DNA of 39,315 nt from JAWLEP01 sp964553045 (lineage in GTDB: Bacteria; Fermentibacterota; Fermentibacteria; Fermentibacterales; JCC-6), in the NCBI GenBank assembly GCA_964553045.1, contig CAZKJG010000026.1:1-39315 (forward strand), written 5' to 3'. Below the pieces are notes generated by a model. It was not told where the DNA came from and did not search any database. It worked only from the letters and a program-made list of their open reading frames with translations. Both the position numbers and the translations under genes were made by a program. Position 1 is the stretch's first letter. Every line of letters begins with the position of its first letter. This document shows positions 33,644 to 39,315 of the stretch, piece after piece.

Positions 33644-34147
33644 ACGGCTCGCAAGCAACCCGAGGAGAGCTTCAGCTACCGGCTATGGCGGTACGACGGT
33701 CAGCCCGGAGAGCTGATCCCGCTGCTTCAGTCGGCGCAGGAGCATTTCGGCTACATACCCCGCAGAGCGATTGAGTACATCGCCGGCGTAACCGGCATTC
33801 CGGAGTCAGAGGTCTACGGCGTCATCACCTTCTACAGCCAGTTTCGCCTTCAGCCCATGGGCAAGCACGTTGTCCGCGCCTGCGCGGGAACCGCGTGCCA
33901 CGTCTCCGGGGCCAAGGAGATCCGCGACGCGATAATGGACGAGCTGGGAGTGGAGGTGGGGGGCACCACCGAAGACGGCCTCTTCACCCTCTTCACGGTG
34001 GCCTGCATAGGCTGCTGCTCCCTGGCGCCGGTGATCATGGTAAACGACAACACGCACGGCAGGCTCACCCCCGCCGACGCCCGGAAGGTCATACGCGACT
34101 ACCGGCGGTCGGCGAGCAAGGGCGCCGACGCCGGCAGCGCCAGCTAG
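33644..34147 (+). CDS. nuoE: NuoE/HydC-like [2Fe-2S] subunit with apparent ACG start
   Basis: About 167 residues, the normal length for the 24-kDa NuoE/HydC thioredoxin-like subunit. The N-terminal helical part is intact (IPLLQSAQEHFGYIPRRAIEYIA, SEVYGVITFYSQF). The [2Fe-2S] ligands are Cys80 and Cys85 (RACAGTACH) and Cys121 and Cys125 (ACIGCCSLAP). The reading frame is closed upstream by TGA at 33620-33622, and between that stop and Met72 (33857) there is no ATG, GTG, TTG or CTG codon. ACG at 33644 is the best start candidate. It follows AGGGAGAGGGA at a proper distance and gives the expected N-terminus. Starting at ATG 33857 would delete the conserved helices. A base error in the start codon is the alternative. 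It is 12 bases from nuoF. Confidence 0.85.
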   Translation, partial: TARKQPEESFSYRLWRYDGQPGELIPLLQSAQEHFGYIPRRAIEYIAGVTGIPESEVYGVITFYSQFRLQPMGKHVVRACAGTACHVSGAKEIRDAIMDELGVEVGGTTEDGLFTLFTVACIGCCSLAPVIMVNDNTHGRLTPADARKVIRDYRRSASKGADAGSAS

Positions 34148-34159
34148 GGGAGGGCGAGC

Positions 34160-35941
34160 ATGGCTGACACCAAGGTAATAGTCGGCATGGGCACCTGCGG
34201 CCTCTCCGCCGGCGCCCAGGACACCTACGACCGCCTCGAGGAGCTCCTGGCGAAGAGCCCCGACGCCCGGCTGGGCGGCACCGGCTGCATCGGCATGTGC
34301 TACCGCGAGCCGCTGGTGGAGGTCCGCCAGGGCGATACCCGCACCATCTACGGCGACGTGGACCCCGACCTCGCCGAGCGCATAGTCCGCGAGCACGTCC
34401 AGGGCGGCCAGGTGCTCGCCGACCACGTGGCCTACAGCATGGGCCCCGACGGCGAGAAGGGCGGGTCCGAGAGCGAGTTCCACATCCTCCAGAGCAGGAT
34501 AGTCCTCCGCAACTGCGGCACCCTCGACCCCGAGAGCATAGAGGAGTACGAGGAGGCCGGCGGATACCAGGCACTCAAACAGGCACTCACCGAGATGGAG
34601 CCAGGCGAAATTATCCAGACCGTCAAGGACTCCGGACTCCGCGGCCGCGGGGGCGCCGGATTCCCCACCGGCCTGAAGTGGTCCTTCGCCGCCGGCAACG
34701 ACGCCGACCGCAAGTACGTGGTCTGCAACGCCGACGAGGGCGACCCCGGGGCCTTCATGGACCGGTCGGTCCTGGAGGGCGACCCCCACTCGGTGCTGGA
34801 GGGCATGATCATCTGCGGCCGGGCCATAGGGGCCAGCTTCGGCTACATCTACTGCCGCGCCGAGTACCCCCTGGCCATACGCAGGCTGCAGCTGGCCATC
34901 GAGTCAGCCCGCGGAAAGGGCTACCTGGGCCGGGACATACTCGGCTCCGGCTTCGACTTCGACCTGAAGATCAAGCAGGGCGCCGGAGCCTTCGTCTGCG
35001 GCGAGGAGACCGCGCTGTTCGCCTCCATCGAGGGCCTGCGCGGCATGCCCCGCATCCGCCCGCCCTTCCCGGCGGAGGCCGGCCTGTGGGGCAAGCCCAC
35101 CAACAACAACAACGTGGAGACCTACGCCAACGTCCCCTGGATCATCACCAACGGGGCGGAGGCCTACACGCAGTACGGCACCGAGAAGTCCCCGGGCACC
35201 AAGGTGTTCGCCCTGGCGGGCAAGGTAAGGCACGGCGGCCTGGCGGAGGTACCCATGGGCACCACCATCCGCGAGCTCGTCTTCAGGATAGGCGGCGGCA
35301 TCAAGGAGGACCGGGAGTTCAAGGCCGTCCAGATGGGCGGCCCCTCCGGAGGCTGCATTCCCGCCGAGCTGGCCGACACGCCGGTGGACTTCGAGTCCAT
35401 TCCCGCCACCGGAGCCATCATGGGCTCGGGGGGAATGGTGGTGATGGACGACGCCACCTGCATGGTGGAGATAGCCAGGTTCTTCCTGGACTTCACCCAG
35501 GACGAGAGCTGCGGCAAGTGCACCTTCTGCCGCATAGGCACCCTCCGCATGCTGGAGGTCCTCACCCGCATAACCCAGGGCGAGGGCGAGCCCGGAGACA
35601 TCGAGAAGCTCCAGATGCTGGGCGAGCAGATCAAGGAGGCCAGCCTCTGCGGCCTGGGCCAGACCGCGCCCAACCCGGTGCTGACCACCATCAGGTACTA
35701 CCAGGACGAGTACGAGGCCCACATCGCCGACCACAGCTGCCCCGCCGGCAGCTGCGCGGCGCTGGTGGACTTCCACATAGACCCCGAGAAGTGCGTGGGC
35801 TGCACGCTCTGCGCGAAGAACTGTCCGGTGGACGCCATCACCGGGGAGCCCAAGAAGCCCCACGTCATCGACAACGACAAGTGCGTCAGGTGCAGCAAGT
35901 GCATAACCAGCTGCAACTTCGGCGCCGTCTACAAGAGGTAG
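34160..35941 (+). CDS. nuoF: NuoF/HydB-like NADH-binding flavoprotein subunit
   Basis: A 593-residue subunit of the HydB/HndC type, longer than plain NuoF. Residues 1-115 are a thioredoxin-like [2Fe-2S] domain with Cys13, Cys43 and Cys47 visible. The 51-kDa NADH/FMN domain follows (LRGRGGAGFPTGLKW, NADEGDPGAFMDR, YCRAEYPLAIRRL). The [4Fe-4S] N3-type site is Cys451, Cys454, Cys457 and Cys497 (ESCGKCTFCRIGT, SLCGLGQ). The C-terminal 2x[4Fe-4S] ferredoxin has Cys545/548/551/555 and Cys575/578/581/585. Such subunits are the bifurcating core of HydABC hydrogenases, related formate dehydrogenases and Stn transhydrogenases. ATG 34160 follows GGGGAGGGCGAG. The partner subunit is the fusion gene 10 bases downstream. 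Confidence 0.95.
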   Translation: MADTKVIVGMGTCGLSAGAQDTYDRLEELLAKSPDARLGGTGCIGMCYREPLVEVRQGDTRTIYGDVDPDLAERIVREHVQGGQVLADHVAYSMGPDGEKGGSESEFHILQSRIVLRNCGTLDPESIEEYEEAGGYQALKQALTEMEPGEIIQTVKDSGLRGRGGAGFPTGLKWSFAAGNDADRKYVVCNADEGDPGAFMDRSVLEGDPHSVLEGMIICGRAIGASFGYIYCRAEYPLAIRRLQLAIESARGKGYLGRDILGSGFDFDLKIKQGAGAFVCGEETALFASIEGLRGMPRIRPPFPAEAGLWGKPTNNNNVETYANVPWIITNGAEAYTQYGTEKSPGTKVFALAGKVRHGGLAEVPMGTTIRELVFRIGGGIKEDREFKAVQMGGPSGGCIPAELADTPVDFESIPATGAIMGSGGMVVMDDATCMVEIARFFLDFTQDESCGKCTFCRIGTLRMLEVLTRITQGEGEPGDIEKLQMLGEQIKEASLCGLGQTAPNPVLTTIRYYQDEYEAHIADHSCPAGSCAALVDFHIDPEKCVGCTLCAKNCPVDAITGEPKKPHVIDNDKCVRCSKCITSCNFGAVYKR

Positions 35942-35951
35942 GGGGGCTGCT

Positions 35952-38900
35952 GTGAGCCAGAAGATAGAGCTGACCGTAAACGACCAGAAGGTACAGGCCG
36001 ACCCCGGCCAGACCATACTGGAGGTAGTCCGCGACCAGGAGCTGGACACCATTCCCACCCTGTGCCACTCCGAAGAGCTGGAGCCCTACGGCTCCTGCTT
36101 CGTCTGCGTGGTGGAGGTGGAGGGCAGGCCCAACCTGCTTCCCGCCTGCTCCACCCGGGTGGCCCCGGACATGGTGGTCAACACCCGCAGCGACCGGGTG
36201 CTGGCATCCCGCAGAACGGCGCTGGAGCTGCTGTGCTCCAACCACTACGCCGACTGCACCTCCCCCTGCATGGAGGGGTGCCCCGCCGGCGTGGACGCCC
36301 AGGGCTACCTGGCCCTGGCCGCCATGGGCGAGTATCAGAAAGCCGTGGACCTGATCCGCGAGACCAACCCGCTCCCCGCCGTCTGCGGCCGGGTCTGCGT
36401 CCGCAAGTGCGAGCTGGAGTGCCGCCGCCAGGACATAGAGGCCCCGGTGGGCATCAACTGGGTCAAGCGCTACCTCACCGACCACCCCGGCGTATACGAC
36501 AAAGACCCCGCAAGGGAGCCCGATAAAGGCAAGTCCATCGCCATAGTGGGCTCCGGCCCCGCCGGGCTCACCGCAGCCTGGTTCCTGGGGAAGAAGGGCT
36601 ACAGCCCCGTCATCTACGAGGCCAACGAGAAGACCGGCGGCATGGTCCGCTACGGCATACCCGAGTACCGCCTCCCCGACGACGTCCTGGACGCGGAGGT
36701 GGACTACATCCGCCGCGCCGGCGCGGAGATCCGCACCAATACCCGCGTGGGCGAGGACGTCACCCTCAAAGAACTAAGAGAGAAGCACGACGCGGTCTTC
36801 CTCGGCCCCGGCGCCTGGGGCGGGAAGTCCATGCGCGTGGAGGGCGAGTGGGAGACCGAGGGCGTGGTGCAGGGGGCGGACTTCCTGCCGGAGATGGCCC
36901 GCAACCCCCGAAAGCTCGAAGGCACGATAGTCGTAGTCGGCGGCGGCAACACGGCCATGGACGTGGCCCGCACCGCCTGGCGCCTGGAGGCCGAGAAGGT
37001 CATCATCGCCTACCGCCGCACCAAGGCCCAGATGCCGGCCGACGAGATGGAGGTCGAGGATGCCCTGGAGGAGGGCGTGGAGATCATGGAGCTCACCCAG
37101 CCGGTGGGCCTGGTCACCGACGACAACAACCACGTCAAGGCCCTGAAGTGCATCCGCATGAAGCTGGGCGAGAAGGACGCCTCCGGCCGCAGAAGGCCCA
37201 TACCCGTAGAGGGGTCGGACTTCGAGCTGCCCTGCGACATGGCGGTGGCCGCCATAGGCCAGACCCCCATACTCGACGGCCTCGAGGACGACCTGGGCGT
37301 CTCCCGCTGGAAGACCTACGACATAGACACCAGGACAATGAAGACCAACATGGACGACGTCTTCGCAGGCGGCGACGCCGCCGACGACGGCCCCACCGTG
37401 GTCATAGACGCCATCCGCGACGGCCAGAGGGCGGCAAAGGCCATACACGCCTACCTCGCAGACGAAGATCTCGACCCCGAGCCCTTCGCCATCCACAAGG
37501 AGTTCTGGGCCAAGCCCGGCACACAGGAGCTCGGCGAGGTCGAGGAGAGCCCGCGGCACGAGATCCACACCATACCGGTGGACGACCGCCGCGGCAGCTT
37601 CCGGGAGGTGGCCACCGGCTTCAGCCCCGAGGACACCGACCACGAGACCGCCAGGTGCCTCTCCTGCGGCTGCGTCCGCTTCGACGACTGCGAGCTTCGG
37701 CTGCTGGCCGAGGAGTACGGCGTCGACATGGAGAAGTTCAAGGGCTACGCCCGCAGGCACAAGGTGGACGACCGCCACCCCTACATCTCCTACGACCCCA
37801 ACAAGTGCATCCTGTGCTCCCGGTGCATCCGCACCTGCCAGAGGGTGCTGCCCATATCGGCCCTGGGTCTGGTGAACAGGGGCTTCGCAGCCGAGATGCG
37901 CCCCGCCATGAACGACCCGCTGGCCCGCACCAACTGCGTGGCCTGCGGCAACTGCGTGGACGCCTGCCCCACGGCGGCGCTGTCCATCAAGTACCCGTTC
38001 CCCGGCAGGGCGGCCCTCGCCACCACCGACACCAGCACCCACTGCGCCTTCTGCTCCCTCTCCTGCGAGCAGACGGTCCGGAAGTTCGGCGAGCAGAGCT
38101 ACTTCATAGACAGCAACGACGTCCCCGGCGACTACCTCTGCCGCTACGGCCGCTTCGGCGTCGAGCTCTTCGAGCAGAGCGCCCGCATCACCTCACCCGA
38201 GGTCCGCAGGGGAAGCTGCCGCGACGCGGTGGACCTGCCCACGGCAGCCTCGAAGATGGCCCAGAGACTGAAGCAGGCCGCAGACACCCACGGCCCCGAG
38301 AAGGTAGGAGTCTTCGTCTCCCCCGAGCTCACCACCGAGGAGATGTACCTCGCCGGCCGCATAGCCCGCGAGGGACTGGGCACCTCCAACGTCGCCTCGC
38401 TGTCCATACTGGCCACCGGCCAGGAGTCCGGGGCGCTGGACGAGCCTCTGGGCTTCACCGGCTCCACCGGGGACCGCGGCTGCATAAACAACGCAGACCT
38501 CATAGTCTGCAACAACACGGCCCTGGAGAGCGACCACCTGATACTGGGAGTGGACGTGATAGAGGCCGTCCGCAGCGGTGCGAAGCTCCTGGTCACCAAC
38601 TCCACCCTGGACCCGGCCGACCAGCACCTGGGCACACTGGCCCTCGACCCCATCCGCGGCCGCTCCACCTGGCTCTACAGCGGCATCACCGACCTGCTGA
38701 CGGACAGCGACGTCCTCTCCACAGAGGGCGTCCCCGGAGCCGAGGAGTTCAACCGGGACAGAGACTTCGACATCACCACCGCGGCCCGGATGACGGGCCT
38801 GGACGAGGAGGACTTCCACGAGGCCGCGAAGCTCTTCGCAGACGCCTCCAGAGTGGTCTTCATCCACGGCATGGACCGTCCGCAGGACCAGGCCCCCGGC

Positions 38901-39315
38901 GACATGGCCGCGCTGGCCGACCTGCTGATACTGCTCCGCAGCGCCGGCAAGCAGGCCGAGATACTGCTCCCCAGGCTCATCGCCAACTCCGCCGGAGTGG
39001 ACGTGGCCGGGGCGGATCCGGTCTTCGCCGCCGGCCGCGACACCACAGCCCAGAACACCAAGGGAGCCACCTCCCGCGCCCAGCTCAGAAAGCTCCTCGA
39101 CGACGGCGAGATCAAGGCGGCCCTGATCATAGGCGAGGACCCCATGGGCCAGGGCAGGACTGCCCGGTGGTTCGGGGACGTGGAGTTCCTGGGCGCCATG
39201 GACTGGACTCCCACGGAGACCACCAGCTACGCGGACATAGTGCTCCCCGGCACCACCTACCTGGAGAACGCCGGCACCCGCGTGAACTTCGAGGGCGAGG
39301 TCGTCACCTACGCCC
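35952..39315 (+). CDS. Ferredoxin-NfnB-NuoG fusion subunit (3' end outside the window)
   Basis: At least 1121 residues, open at the window end. N-terminal [2Fe-2S] ferredoxin: Cys38, Cys49, Cys52, Cys66. Then a complete NfnB/GltD-like module (~95-505): Fer4_20 cysteines (CTSPCMEGCP, CGRVCVRKCELEC), FAD site VGSGPAGLTAAW (199-210), YGIPEYRLP and the NADPH site VVVGGGNTAMDVAR. A linker with CLSCGC is followed by a 2x[4Fe-4S] ferredoxin (Cys619/622/625/629, Cys662/665/668/672). Last comes a NuoG/molybdopterin-oxidoreductase-like domain with its own [4Fe-4S] site (Cys698, Cys701, Cys705, Cys730). The catalytic Cys/Sec segment of formate dehydrogenase is replaced (ILATGQESGAL), so formate oxidation is unlikely. 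No [FeFe] H-cluster motifs are seen. The GTG start has GGGGGG nearby. Probably the NADP(H)-side subunit of a Stn-like bifurcating transhydrogenase. Confidence 0.9.
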   Translation, partial: MSQKIELTVNDQKVQADPGQTILEVVRDQELDTIPTLCHSEELEPYGSCFVCVVEVEGRPNLLPACSTRVAPDMVVNTRSDRVLASRRTALELLCSNHYADCTSPCMEGCPAGVDAQGYLALAAMGEYQKAVDLIRETNPLPAVCGRVCVRKCELECRRQDIEAPVGINWVKRYLTDHPGVYDKDPAREPDKGKSIAIVGSGPAGLTAAWFLGKKGYSPVIYEANEKTGGMVRYGIPEYRLPDDVLDAEVDYIRRAGAEIRTNTRVGEDVTLKELREKHDAVFLGPGAWGGKSMRVEGEWETEGVVQGADFLPEMARNPRKLEGTIVVVGGGNTAMDVARTAWRLEAEKVIIAYRRTKAQMPADEMEVEDALEEGVEIMELTQPVGLVTDDNNHVKALKCIRMKLGEKDASGRRRPIPVEGSDFELPCDMAVAAIGQTPILDGLEDDLGVSRWKTYDIDTRTMKTNMDDVFAGGDAADDGPTVVIDAIRDGQRAAKAIHAYLADEDLDPEPFAIHKEFWAKPGTQELGEVEESPRHEIHTIPVDDRRGSFREVATGFSPEDTDHETARCLSCGCVRFDDCELRLLAEEYGVDMEKFKGYARRHKVDDRHPYISYDPNKCILCSRCIRTCQRVLPISALGLVNRGFAAEMRPAMNDPLARTNCVACGNCVDACPTAALSIKYPFPGRAALATTDTSTHCAFCSLSCEQTVRKFGEQSYFIDSNDVPGDYLCRYGRFGVELFEQSARITSPEVRRGSCRDAVDLPTAASKMAQRLKQAADTHGPEKVGVFVSPELTTEEMYLAGRIAREGLGTSNVASLSILATGQESGALDEPLGFTGSTGDRGCINNADLIVCNNTALESDHLILGVDVIEAVRSGAKLLVTNSTLDPADQHLGTLALDPIRGRSTWLYSGITDLLTDSDVLSTEGVPGAEEFNRDRDFDITTAARMTGLDEEDFHEAAKLFADASRVVFIHGMDRPQDQAPGDMAALADLLILLRSAGKQAEILLPRLIANSAGVDVAGADPVFAAGRDTTAQNTKGATSRAQLRKLLDDGEIKAALIIGEDPMGQGRTARWFGDVEFLGAMDWTPTETTSYADIVLPGTTYLENAGTRVNFEGEVVTYA

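Noticed and set aside
35952..39315. Formate dehydrogenase or [FeFe]-hydrogenase catalytic subunit
   Set aside because: The Cys/Sec segment of formate dehydrogenase is replaced by ILATGQESGAL and no H-cluster cysteine motifs are visible. The unseen 3' end could still change details.
1..39315. CRISPR arrays, tRNA or rRNA genes, transposases, prophage genes
   Set aside because: I looked for repeated spacers, cloverleaf-like sequences and mobile-element protein motifs and saw none.

Overview
The window is GC-rich, densely coded DNA from what looks like an anaerobic, Gram-negative-type bacterium. Several exported proteins end in a Por/T9SS-like C-terminal sorting domain, one peptidase carries a putative outer-membrane barrel, and the redox genes are of the electron-bifurcating kind found in fermenters. 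Together with frequent ATA isoleucine codons in a GC-rich background, this fits an uncultured FCB-group lineage (Fermentibacterota- or Eisenbacteria-like). That placement is inference from gene content; no rRNA or marker gene is present.

Layout. (1) 1-2250: the tail of an upstream gene, a strong terminator, a bleomycin-hydrolase-type cysteine peptidase and a LURP-one-related protein. (2) 2232-11709: a tightly coupled plus-strand operon: membrane protein, two CotH-kinase/lamin-tail exported proteins, two right-handed beta-helix exported proteins, and a sulfatase-fold lipoprotein. Its last five genes each overlap the preceding one by 4 bases (ATGA or GTGA). (3) 11710-12301: 592 bases of less GC-rich DNA with no convincing gene, followed by a polytopic membrane protein. 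(4) 19734-13290, minus strand: a degenerate-GGDEF/STAND-ATPase/TPR regulator, a macro-domain-like protein and an M1 metallopeptidase with a barrel-like C-terminus, joined by TTGA overlaps. (5) 19867-29938: three large PPDK_N (PEP/pyruvate-binding, ATP-grasp) paralogues, two of them with receiver-like domains at the N-terminus. They are interrupted by a minus-strand glutamate dehydrogenase and by a 34-bp near-perfect inverted repeat that includes the 3' end of the second paralogue. (6) 30001-39315: NfnAB transhydrogenase, then a receiver protein with two AsnC-like domains, then a NuoE/NuoF pair and a large ferredoxin-NfnB-NuoG fusion that runs off the window.

How the genes may work together. 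Region 6 looks like a redox-balancing island holding two different NAD(P)H/ferredoxin transhydrogenase-type complexes side by side: classical NfnAB, and a Stn/HydABC-like NuoE-NuoF-(NfnB+NuoG) complex. A response regulator without a DNA-binding domain lies between them. The PPDK_N paralogues next to it lack the phosphohistidine and PEP-binding domains of a true PEP synthase, so they may be signalling ATP-grasp phosphotransferases rather than metabolic enzymes. Together with glutamate dehydrogenase, the right half suggests control of carbon, nitrogen and redox metabolism. The left half is cell-surface and secreted machinery.

The most noteworthy items are the PPDK_N/receiver family, the ferredoxin-NfnB-NuoG fusion, the NuoE-like gene with no ATG, GTG or TTG start (apparent ACG start), and the inverted repeat between the second paralogue and gdhA.
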